Assembly (NCBI GenBank): GCA_964517175.1
Contig: CAZFBU010000221.1
Location: forward strand, 1 to 5,230
Source of the DNA: JADJNW01 sp964517175
GTDB lineage: Bacteria > Bacteroidota > Bacteroidia > Chitinophagales > Saprospiraceae
Length of the DNA: 5,230 nucleotides
Direction: 5' to 3'
In this document: positions 1 to 5,211 of the stretch, one piece after another
Layout of the letters: each line of letters starts with the position of its first letter
Numbering within the stretch: position 1 is the stretch's first letter
The notes under the pieces: model-generated
Databases searched by the model: none
Seen by the model: only the letters and a program-made list of their open reading frames with translations
Told to the model about the DNA's origin: nothing
Program-made: the position numbers and the translations under genes

Positions 1-16
1 CTCTGCTTGAATGGAG

Positions 17-53
17 AAAGCTCCTGTCGGTTGGTACTGGCAGGGGCTTTTTT
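17..53 (+). terminator. Intrinsic terminator of a gene upstream of the window
   Basis: The arms 17-28 (AAAGCTCCTGTC) and 39-50 (GGCAGGGGCTTT) form a 12-pair stem with two G-U pairs and a 10-base loop. The right arm runs into six T residues (48-53). The T-run lies on the right only, so this terminates rightward transcription from a gene whose end is before position 1. Positions 1-16 show no coding signal. Confidence 0.85.
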
Positions 54-75
54 ATGATTTTGTATTCTGCTTTGG

Positions 76-83
76 TATTTTTG
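76..83 (+). promoter_or_regulatory. Candidate Bacteroidota -7 element for the DUF192 gene
   Basis: TATTTTTG matches the Bacteroidota -7 consensus TAnnTTTG exactly. A clear TTTG -33 box at the usual distance is lacking; TTTATG at 51-56 lies 19 bases upstream and TTTG at 59-62 lies only 13 upstream. If used, transcription would begin around position 90, leaving a leader of only about 10 bases before the GTG start at 100. The preceding terminator implies the gene needs its own promoter. Confidence 0.45.
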
Positions 84-99
84 CAGTAAAATAAATGTT

Positions 100-645
100 G
101 TGTCCAAAAGAAAGAAATCATACCAACAGCGGAAAGCGCCGCCACCAAGTCGCCGCCGATGGCTACCCTGGGCTATTCTGGGGGTTATTTTACTAATCTT
201 TATCGCTATTTTTTTTACTATACTACGCACCGATAAACGCACGGCCTACCCGCAGTTTCAGAAAGATGGGGAACTGGTATTTGTCAGCCAGACCGCTGAT
301 GAGACGCTTGCACAAATTGACATCGAAATTGCCGATGACGACCTGGAAAGAAGTCGGGGGCTGATGTGGCGTAGGAGCATGGAGGAAATGCAGGGGATGC
401 TGTTTGTTATGGACGAACCAGAGCCGCAGTCTTTCTGGATGCTCAATACTTATCTCTCGCTGGATATTATCTTCGCCGATGCCGACCAGACCATCGTCAA
501 AATAAGCCCCCAGACAAAACCGCAAGCCCTCGACCCCATTACATCGGAAGCGCCCGCGCTCTACGTCATCGAAGTGCTTGCCGGTTTTTGCGAACGACAC
601 GGTATCCGGGAAGGTGATCGCTTTTCGTTTTCGCGGCTTCAATGA
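100..645 (+). CDS. Membrane-anchored DUF192 family protein
   Basis: A 181-residue protein. A basic, proline-containing N-terminus (residues 1-20) precedes one hydrophobic segment (about 22-42, WLPWAILGVILLIFI...), so it is probably an inner-membrane protein with its C-terminal domain in the periplasm. Residues about 68-177 form a full DUF192 (PF02643) domain. Family landmarks are RGLMWR (86-91), GMLFVMDEP (99-107), SFWMLNT (111-117), LDIIF (121-125) and AGFCERHGI (162-170). DUF192 is a small beta-barrel-like fold found mostly in secreted or anchored proteins; its biochemical role is not established, and none is claimed here. The start is GTG at 100. An in-frame stop at 55-57 limits extension, and no in-frame ATG lies between; the ATG at 95 is out of frame. 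No Shine-Dalgarno is visible, as is common in this phylum. The stop codon touches the terminator stem, so the gene appears monocistronic. Confidence 0.9.
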   Translation: MSKRKKSYQQRKAPPPSRRRWLPWAILGVILLIFIAIFFTILRTDKRTAYPQFQKDGELVFVSQTADETLAQIDIEIADDDLERSRGLMWRRSMEEMQGMLFVMDEPEPQSFWMLNTYLSLDIIFADADQTIVKISPQTKPQALDPITSEAPALYVIEVLAGFCERHGIREGDRFSFSRLQ

Positions 646-685
646 GAAAGAGCAGCCTCCACCTGGAAGCTGCTCTTTCTTTTTT
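645..685 (+). terminator. Intrinsic terminator of the DUF192 gene
   Basis: A perfect 12-base-pair stem joins AGAAAGAGCAGC (645-656) and GCTGCTCTTTCT (669-680). The stem can be extended within the loop by TCC/GGA after one mismatch. T680-T685 follow. The first stem base is the last base of the TGA stop. The T-tract serves rightward transcription. The minus-strand side is less T-rich but still carries CTTTCT, so it may also slow the convergent OmpA transcript, for which no separate terminator is visible in 686-728. Confidence 0.9.
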
Positions 686-728
686 GGAATTTTCTTCATC
701 GCCAATTTATGGCGCGATCAAAGCCAAA

Positions 729-2237
729 TCAATATCCATCTCTTTTAGCGCCCGAACCCGAAGGCGGATCCATCTCTACATCGTCCGGGCCAGCCACGCG
801 GAATTCCACCCGGCGGTTCATATAGCTGCTGGAAGTAGGCACCAGCGCTTCGCTTTGCCCTTTCCAGTGCAGCACCAGGCGACCGCGACCAATGCCGTGA
901 TTTTCTACCAGATGATCGACTACTGCATTGGCTCGTTGGTAAGAAAGCTGTGCGTTTGCCTCCTCTGAACCGGTTGCATCCGTGTGCCCGGTTACCACCA
1001 GACGAATCTGTGGGTTGCTTTTCATCATGCGCCCGATGCCCGCAAGCGTGCCATAGTCAGCGTATTTCACGCGATAAGCTTCATTGCCAAAGTGGATCAT
1101 GGGCAGGAACCAATCGGCAACGGAATTCGCATTTTCCGTTAGCTGATATTCACTCAGCATTTCATCGACGATTTGGCGCACGCGCTCTTCGGTAACGCCA
1201 CCACCAGCGCCGCCAGCCATGCCGGGTCTTACCGCCGGATTGGGGTTTTCAATCACACCATCTGCACTGACGGTCTCGCCGGCTCTCGGTGGATTATACG
1301 GTTCACGGTCGCGGAAATCCGGCACCCCGTCGCGGTCGCTGTCCAGCGTACGTCCTTTGGTATCAACCGGCACATCCGGTGGCGTATCCGGCTCCTGGTC
1401 GATGGCATCGATCACACCGTCGCCGTCAGAATCCTGCAGGGAGATTGCCTGGCTCTTGGTTGATTTCTGTACATCGTTCAAAACGACATCCAGCGGATTG
1501 ATCCAATAGAGTGGTTCGGAGTTTTTATTCTGATTGCCAATATTGAAATTGATACGAAGGCTAGAATATTGCAAAACGTCGCCGAAGCCGGTACGTTCGC
1601 CCTGCTCATCGCGATCGAAACCGTCCATTAAATCCGTTCGGCTACCCACGGCTATCATGGCCTGATGATCCAGACCAATGTTGAAACGCTTACCCAGTCG
1701 AATCGCAAACCCTGCCCCTAAGGCAATGTGGGGCGTAATTTCCCGGGCCAGCATAGTCGTATCTGGAAAGCGATTGAGTGGATCGCTGCTCTGCCGGATG
1801 GTCGTGGTGGTAAAATAATTTGCGCCGGCACCAGCGCCCACGTAGAGGCTCATCTTGCGTACCGGCTGGTTCCAGCGGAGGCTGTTCAGGTTAATCAACC
1901 CCATTACAGTAGCCGAAAGCCAGTCTGTTTCAAAGTTCCGCAAGGAGTCGAAAGCAGTGCCATTATAGGTACCATACAGCGCCTCGCCGCGTAGCGAGAA
2001 TATATAGTCCAGCGATTTGCGCACGTGCAAACCAGCACCGTATCCGCTCTTACTTGGTACATCGCCCGTCATAAACATGTAACCGCCGTGCGCGCCGACC
2101 TCCCACATATTATTGGGCGTGGGTTTTGAGTTGGATGCACCGTCGCTTTTCTCATCTTCACCATTCTGAGCAATCGCCATATTCGCCATTGCAAACAAGA
2201 ACAGCAATAAAATAGTACGTTTAATTGTCATAGTCAT
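729..2237 (-). CDS. OmpA-family outer-membrane protein with thrombospondin-3-type repeats
   Basis: A 502-residue secreted protein expected to link the outer membrane to peptidoglycan. Residues 1-23 are a signal peptide (hydrophobic 8-19, likely cleavage after AIA at 21-23); there is no lipobox cysteine. Residues about 44-234 look like an outer-membrane beta-barrel, with alternating strands from WEVGAHGGYMF (45-55) to SSLRINFNIG (225-234). Two calcium-binding repeats follow: DSDGDGVIDAID (269-280) and DSDRDGVPDFRD (299-310). A Gly/Pro-rich linker and short helix (348-365) lead to the C-terminal OmpA domain (about 376-482). That domain has GHTDATG (417-423) and NAQLSYQRA (428-436), matching the NxxLSxxRA peptidoglycan-binding signature. 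D420 and R435, the residues that bind diaminopimelate in the family, are present. ATG 2235-2237 is the start; ATG at residue 3 is equally possible. The gene is convergent with the DUF192 gene and divergent from the arginase-fold gene. The exact role (structural porin or adhesion) cannot be read from sequence. Confidence 0.93.
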   Translation of the reverse strand: MTMTIKRTILLLFLFAMANMAIAQNGEDEKSDGASNSKPTPNNMWEVGAHGGYMFMTGDVPSKSGYGAGLHVRKSLDYIFSLRGEALYGTYNGTAFDSLRNFETDWLSATVMGLINLNSLRWNQPVRKMSLYVGAGAGANYFTTTTIRQSSDPLNRFPDTTMLAREITPHIALGAGFAIRLGKRFNIGLDHQAMIAVGSRTDLMDGFDRDEQGERTGFGDVLQYSSLRINFNIGNQNKNSEPLYWINPLDVVLNDVQKSTKSQAISLQDSDGDGVIDAIDQEPDTPPDVPVDTKGRTLDSDRDGVPDFRDREPYNPPRAGETVSADGVIENPNPAVRPGMAGGAGGGVTEERVRQIVDEMLSEYQLTENANSVADWFLPMIHFGNEAYRVKYADYGTLAGIGRMMKSNPQIRLVVTGHTDATGSEEANAQLSYQRANAVVDHLVENHGIGRGRLVLHWKGQSEALVPTSSSYMNRRVEFRVAGPDDVEMDPPSGSGAKRDGY

Positions 2238-2270
2238 AGGGGATTATATTTGAAATAAAATATGCATATA

Positions 2271-2298
2271 CATAAATAAGAAATTCCTATTTTGTCAA
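2271..2298 (-). promoter_or_regulatory. Candidate proximal promoter of the OmpA-family gene
   Basis: Read on the minus strand, TTGACA (2298-2293) is followed 14 bases later by TATTTATG (2278-2271). The latter matches five of the six fixed positions of the Bacteroidota -7 element TAnnTTTG. Transcription would begin near 2265, giving a leader of roughly 28 bases. The spacing is shorter than ideal and the -7 box is imperfect. A stronger consensus lies further upstream at 2564-2594. Confidence 0.35.
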
Positions 2299-2414
2299 CG
2301 ATGATTTAGGTTTGTGGCTTGGATTTCCCTATGATTTGTCTGGACACTACGCTGCCGAAACACTTGTGCGTCCCTATTATGCGAGATACGTCAATTGTTG
2401 TATGTAAGTCACCT

Positions 2415-2437
2415 CAAGCTGTGGGTAGTTCAGCTTG
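2415..2437. repeat. Inverted repeat with 7-base arms
   Basis: CAAGCTG (2415-2421) and CAGCTTG (2431-2437) are exact reverse complements separated by nine bases. No T-tract follows on either strand, so it is not an obvious terminator. It could be part of a structured leader RNA or an operator; a stem of this size can also arise by chance. Confidence 0.35.
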
Positions 2438-2514
2438 CAACATTTTCACTGAGATAGCGCTCGTGCGACTAGTCCGGATTATCTGGCCATTACCCTGCCT
2501 TGTCCGCACGGTCA

Positions 2515-2557
2515 TTGATGCATGGTCAATTATTAGTAATCTTAAGACTTGATGCAT
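2515..2557. repeat. Nine-base direct repeat TTGATGCAT
   Basis: TTGATGCAT occurs at 2515-2523 and again at 2549-2557, 34 bases apart start to start (about three helical turns). The core ATGCAT is itself palindromic. Copies set three turns apart could serve one bound protein, but two nine-base copies are weak evidence. The second copy overlaps the expected start of transcription from the distal minus-strand promoter. Confidence 0.3.
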
Positions 2558-2563
2558 TAACCA

Positions 2564-2594
2564 CAAAAATACCCTTTTTTTCACTTCGCGCAAA
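2564..2594 (-). promoter_or_regulatory. Consensus Bacteroidota promoter directed towards the OmpA-family gene
   Basis: On the minus strand TTTG (2594-2591), a 19-base spacer and TATTTTTG (2571-2564) match the published Bacteroidota housekeeping promoter TTTG-N17-23-TAnnTTTG at every fixed position. Transcription should begin near 2557-2552 and run leftward, giving either a leader of about 315 bases before the OmpA start or a separate small RNA. Its TTTG box sits inside the hairpin at 2584-2609. It is the best promoter match in the window. Confidence 0.55.
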
Positions 2595-2609
2595 TAATTT
2601 TGCACGAAG
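2584..2609. repeat. Hairpin/dyad at overlapping divergent promoters
   Basis: The arms CTTCGCGCAAA (2584-2594) and TTTGCACGAAG (2599-2609) pair over 11 positions with one C-A mismatch around a four-base TAAT loop. Neither strand follows it with a T-run, so it is not a normal terminator. The dyad supplies TTTG as the -33 box of the minus promoter and TAATTTTG as a possible -7 box for the plus strand. A regulator bound here would cover both promoters. Confidence 0.6.
2595..2602 (+). promoter_or_regulatory. Candidate rightward -7 element for the arginase-fold gene
   Basis: TAATTTTG is an exact TAnnTTTG match. A run of seven T residues (2575-2581) lies about where the -33 TTTG box should be, though without the G. 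Transcription would begin near 2610 and pass through the palindrome at 2629-2638 and the hairpin at 2644-2676 before reaching the ATG at 2776, leaving a leader of about 165 bases. A weaker site, AAACTTTG at 2718-2725, is closer to the gene. Confidence 0.35.
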
Positions 2610-2628
2610 AACGAATAAAAACCTCCTT

Positions 2629-2638
2629 TTGACGTCAA
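2629..2638. repeat. Perfect 10-base palindrome TTGACGTCAA
   Basis: TTGACGTCAA is a perfect palindrome with T-rich flanks, placed just after the expected rightward transcription start. The form suits an operator for a dimeric regulator. GTCAATT, its right half plus flank, recurs in the same orientation at 2390-2396 and 2525-2531. No known regulator is assigned. Confidence 0.35.
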
Positions 2639-2643
2639 TTTTC

Positions 2644-2676
2644 GCAAAAAGTAACCTCCCGCAGGTAGTTTTTTGC
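2644..2676. terminator. Strong hairpin with T-tract in the leader of the arginase-fold gene
   Basis: The arms GCAAAAAGTAACCT (2644-2657) and AGGTAGTTTTTTGC (2663-2676) pair over 14 positions, with two G-U pairs and one A-A mismatch, around a CCCGC loop. The inner stem ACCT/AGGT is followed by six T residues (2669-2674), as in a terminator. However, the inner stem is short and the T-run is itself paired with an A-run. It is nearly symmetric, so it could act on either strand. It may be a terminator of a short rightward RNA, an attenuator-like leader element, or an operator. Confidence 0.45.
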
Positions 2677-2775
2677 ATGCCGCTATCTTTCTACCGGGAA
2701 AAATCGCTGCAAAAGTAAAACTTTGCCATTGATTTCGGACATTTGCCTCAGTTTTCCACTATCAAAAAAAGCAGT

Positions 2776-3879
2776 ATGCTCGACAATTGGCTCAAGCCTG
2801 TTGATTTAGACACCGGTTTTTCCGAAAATCTTGCGGACTATCAGTTGGGAAAGCAGCTACCGGTTTTCAGCAGCGTATTGCCGGCGCTAAAAGATAGCCG
2901 CGCAGCAATTGTCGGTACTCAAACCACCGCTGCGAATGCGGTGCGCCGGGCGCTTTACCAGATGAGCGTGCCGGCTAAAAATCTGAGCGTAGTCGATTTA
3001 GGTAATGTACGCAAGGAAGACGTTTCATTTGCCATTCCATTGTTCAAAGAACTCCTTGACAGTCAGATTATTCCGATCATCATTGGCAACACAGGTGAGC
3101 AAATGCTGGGGCAGTACAAAGCATTTCAAAGCTTGCAATCGCACGTGAGCCTGGTAGTGGCAGATGAGCGCATTCGCATGTCGGAGGCAGCCAAAGAGGA
3201 CGAAGCACATTATCTCAATCCGATTTTGTTCAACACCCGCTCCCGCTTGTTTCACCTCGGCGTGGTTGGTTGCCAGACGCATTACACCGATCCTGCGGCT
3301 TTTGGCTATCTGGATCAGCAGGTATTTGATTGCATCCGGCTGGGCAGTGCGCGCGCCGATTTGCAGGAAGTAGAACCGGTGATTCGGGACGGAGATTTGC
3401 TGAGTTTCAACCTGGCTGCGCTCAGGCAAGCCGATGCGCCCGGCCAAATGAATGCTACGCCTACGGGCTTCACCGCAGAAGAAGCCTGCCAGATCGCGCG
3501 GTACGCCGGCATGAGCGACAAAATGAAATCTTTTGGCATATTCGGCTTTGAGCCGACATTGGACCAGGACAACCAGACCGCCCAGGTGGTGGCGCAGATG
3601 GTTTGGTATTTCATCGAAGGATTGCAGCAACGCAAAAATGATTTTCCCGTATCAACCGACGGGCTGGTGGAGTATATCGTCGATTTCAAAAAGATGGATT
3701 ATCAGCTTACTTTCTGGAAAAGCCAGCGCAGTGGCCGCTGGTGGATGCAGGTACCGGTCAAAATCGGCAAGAAATACAACCGCCATCGACTCATTCCTTG
3801 TTCCTATAATGACTATAAACTCGCCTGCCAGGATGAATTGCCGGAGCGGCTACTGAATGCCTACAAGCGCTTTCTCTGA
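2776..3879 (+). CDS. Arginase/ureohydrolase-fold protein, probably catalytically inactive
   Basis: A 367-residue protein of the arginase-fold (PF00491) group that Bacteroidota annotation usually calls formimidoylglutamase. Recognition rests on the overall pattern: IIPIIIGN (98-105), LLSFNLAALRQADAPG (208-223), EEACQIARYAGMSDKMKSFGIFGFEP (235-260), TAQVVAQMVWYFIEGL (268-283), and a C-terminal extension with GRWWMQVP (320-327) and LIPCSYNDY (339-347). The fold's manganese-binding residues appear lost. The GGGH/D motif reads GNTGE (104-108), DAHxD reads VADER (128-132), and SFDxD reads SFNLA (210-214). Hydrolysis of formiminoglutamate, arginine or agmatine is therefore unlikely; a structural or binding role is inferred. 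ATG 2776 is preferred over the in-frame TTG at 2743 because MLDNWLKPVD resembles the usual start of the family; there is no clear Shine-Dalgarno. No histidine-degradation (hut) gene lies nearby. It converges on murF. Confidence 0.8.
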   Translation: MLDNWLKPVDLDTGFSENLADYQLGKQLPVFSSVLPALKDSRAAIVGTQTTAANAVRRALYQMSVPAKNLSVVDLGNVRKEDVSFAIPLFKELLDSQIIPIIIGNTGEQMLGQYKAFQSLQSHVSLVVADERIRMSEAAKEDEAHYLNPILFNTRSRLFHLGVVGCQTHYTDPAAFGYLDQQVFDCIRLGSARADLQEVEPVIRDGDLLSFNLAALRQADAPGQMNATPTGFTAEEACQIARYAGMSDKMKSFGIFGFEPTLDQDNQTAQVVAQMVWYFIEGLQQRKNDFPVSTDGLVEYIVDFKKMDYQLTFWKSQRSGRWWMQVPVKIGKKYNRHRLIPCSYNDYKLACQDELPERLLNAYKRFL

Positions 3880-3891
3880 GGAACTGTTCCT
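3879..3891. repeat. Short palindrome between convergent stop codons
   Basis: AGGAAC-T-GTTCCT is a perfect inverted repeat filling nearly the whole 12-base gap between the stop codons of the arginase-fold gene and murF. As RNA it gives only a five-pair stem with a three-base loop and no T-tract, so it would be a poor terminator. No better terminator is visible for either gene, so transcripts may read into each other. Confidence 0.35.
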
Positions 3892-5211
3892 TCAATGCGC
3901 CACTTCCTCTGCCAGCAGCTTTTCGAGCTGAATGCCGCGCGAGCCTTTCAAAAGGAAATAAACCCGCTCAAAGTGTTGTGTATCAAACCATTCCCGCAAT
4001 GTATCGGTATTTTCAAAGTATAAAACATCCAACGCCTGAACCACCGGCTGGAATTCCCTGCCGACAAAAATGACGCGATCGAAGCCCTGCGCCAGCGCCA
4101 GGTCGGCAATGCGCTGATGCTCAGCTAATGAAGCAGCGCCCAGTTCCAGCATGTGCCCCAGAATGGCGATTTTATTTGCGCCTTTCATTTCCCGAAAGCT
4201 TGAAAGCGCCTGCTCCATGCTACTCGGATTGGCATTGTAAGCATCGAGGATGAAAGTATTGGAGTCGATTTTTTTAATCTGCGAGCGATTACTGAGCGGT
4301 TGATATGCTTCGATGGCGGCTTTGATTTTCTGCGCCGGCACTTTAAAGTAACGCCCCAGTACAATGGCCGTCATAATATTGGAAAAGTTGTATTTGCCAA
4401 ACAACTGCGAGTGTACCTCGAAACGATTACCGTCATCATCGAGGAAAGCAGCCTGTACCGTCGGGAAAGCTTGCAAAAGCTGCACGCCGTAGATTCGGCT
4501 GTTCACTTCCAGCGTTTGCGTTTCGTGGTAGAACAGCTTTTTGCGTACCGGCAGTGCCAGGTCTTCCAGAAAATCTTCATCTTTATCGATAAAAGCCATG
4601 CCATTTTGCGCCGCCAGGTAGCGATACAATTCCGACTCGCCCTGCTTCACGCCTTCCAGGCTTCCGAAGCCTTCGAGGTGTTCTTTGCCGATGTTGGTAA
4701 TCAGCCCGTGCGTAGGCTCGGCAATTTTACACAGAAAATCAATTTCCCGCAGCCGATTGGCACCCATTTCCAGCACGGCAACTTCCGTTTCTTTGGGCAT
4801 TGCCAGCAGCGTGAGGGGCACGCCGATGTGGTTGTTAAAATTACCCTGGGTATGATGTGTGCGGTAATGGCTACTCAGCACCGAACTGACCAGATCCTTG
4901 GTCGTTGTTTTGCCATTGCTTCCGCAGATTGCTATGACCGGGATGTAAAACTGCCGCCGGTGATGGCGGGCCAGTTCCTGAAGGGTGGTCTGTGCATTTT
5001 CCACCAGAATCGTCCGATCAGAAATTACTGCCGCCGGGGCATCAACGATGGCATAGGCAGCGCCCTGCTCCAGGGCTTTTGCCGCATACTGATTGCCATC
5101 AAAGCGTTCGCCGCGCAACGCAAAGAACAAGTCTCCTTTGCCCACCTGGCGGGAATCGGTACTTACGCTCGGGTGTTGTTGATAGATTTCGTAAAGCTGC
5201 TCAATTGTCAT
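3892..5211 (-). CDS. murF: UDP-N-acetylmuramoyl-tripeptide--D-alanyl-D-alanine ligase MurF
   Basis: Cytoplasmic ATP-dependent ligase that joins D-Ala-D-Ala to UDP-MurNAc-tripeptide, the last soluble step of peptidoglycan precursor synthesis. At 439 residues it has the normal length. The N-terminal domain has STDSR (17-21) and GDLFFALRGERFDG (26-39). The central domain has the ATP P-loop GSNGKTTTK (97-105), the MurF signature QGNFNNHIGVPLTLL (122-136), EMG (148-150) and NIGKEHLEGFG (173-183). The C-terminal domain has NRS (308-310), DAYNANP (323-329), ILGHMLELG (350-358) and LLKGSRG (420-426). One oddity: in the AKGE-type segment that follows, the carbamylated lysine of Mur ligases is replaced by Glu192 (GESEL, 191-195). 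ATG 5209-5211 starts the gene. Only 19 bases precede it in the window, with no promoter seen, so it may be co-transcribed with a gene to the right. In several Bacteroidota murF follows the gliding/secretion gene gldJ, but that cannot be checked here. Confidence 0.97.
   Translation of the reverse strand: MTIEQLYEIYQQHPSVSTDSRQVGKGDLFFALRGERFDGNQYAAKALEQGAAYAIVDAPAAVISDRTILVENAQTTLQELARHHRRQFYIPVIAICGSNGKTTTKDLVSSVLSSHYRTHHTQGNFNNHIGVPLTLLAMPKETEVAVLEMGANRLREIDFLCKIAEPTHGLITNIGKEHLEGFGSLEGVKQGESELYRYLAAQNGMAFIDKDEDFLEDLALPVRKKLFYHETQTLEVNSRIYGVQLLQAFPTVQAAFLDDDGNRFEVHSQLFGKYNFSNIMTAIVLGRYFKVPAQKIKAAIEAYQPLSNRSQIKKIDSNTFILDAYNANPSSMEQALSSFREMKGANKIAILGHMLELGAASLAEHQRIADLALAQGFDRVIFVGREFQPVVQALDVLYFENTDTLREWFDTQHFERVYFLLKGSRGIQLEKLLAEEVAH

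Larger units (their letters stand above)
2238..2775. other. Long divergent intergenic region without a convincing gene
   Basis: About 540 bases separate the two divergent starts, much more than two promoters need. Open frames in it (for example 2414-2647 minus and 2319-2552 plus) give proteins without recognisable family character and run through the hairpins. No tRNA, tmRNA, RNase P or SRP RNA signature was recognised. What it does hold is listed separately: candidate promoters for both strands, three hairpins, a palindrome and a short direct repeat. Homopolymer A and T runs cluster in 2561-2680. It may carry a long 5' leader for the OmpA gene, a small RNA, or decayed sequence. Confidence 0.7.

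Noticed and set aside
95..196. ATG at 95 starting a 33-codon frame that overlaps the DUF192 start
   Set aside because: It is out of frame with the DUF192 protein, gives a short unrecognisable peptide, and its ATG is most likely chance in an A/T-rich leader.
223..705. 160-codon minus-strand open frame over the DUF192 gene
   Set aside because: It is antisense to a recognised DUF192 domain and runs through that gene's terminator hairpin; the product is not recognisable.
2224..2235. AATTGTCATAGT shared by the start regions of the OmpA-family gene and murF (also at 5203-5214)
   Set aside because: Both copies encode the common start Met-Thr-Ile in reverse plus two to three flanking bases; twelve bases of identity at start codons is best explained by chance.
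2418..2445. tRNA-like stretch with GGGTAGTTCAGC
   Set aside because: No T-loop motif, acceptor pairing or anticodon stem could be found around it on either strand.
2414..2647. 77-codon minus-strand frame in the intergenic region
   Set aside because: It runs across a hairpin, a promoter consensus and homopolymer runs; the translation shows no domain, repeat, membrane segment or signal peptide that would support a gene.
2710..2717. TACTTTTG on the minus strand as a further leftward promoter
   Set aside because: The -7 box matches TAnnTTTG, but no TTTG-like -33 box is present at 17-23 bases, unlike the promoter at 2564-2594.
3025..3630. 201-codon minus-strand open frame
   Set aside because: It lies wholly inside and antisense to the arginase-fold gene, and its product has no family character, whereas the plus-strand frame is clearly conserved protein.
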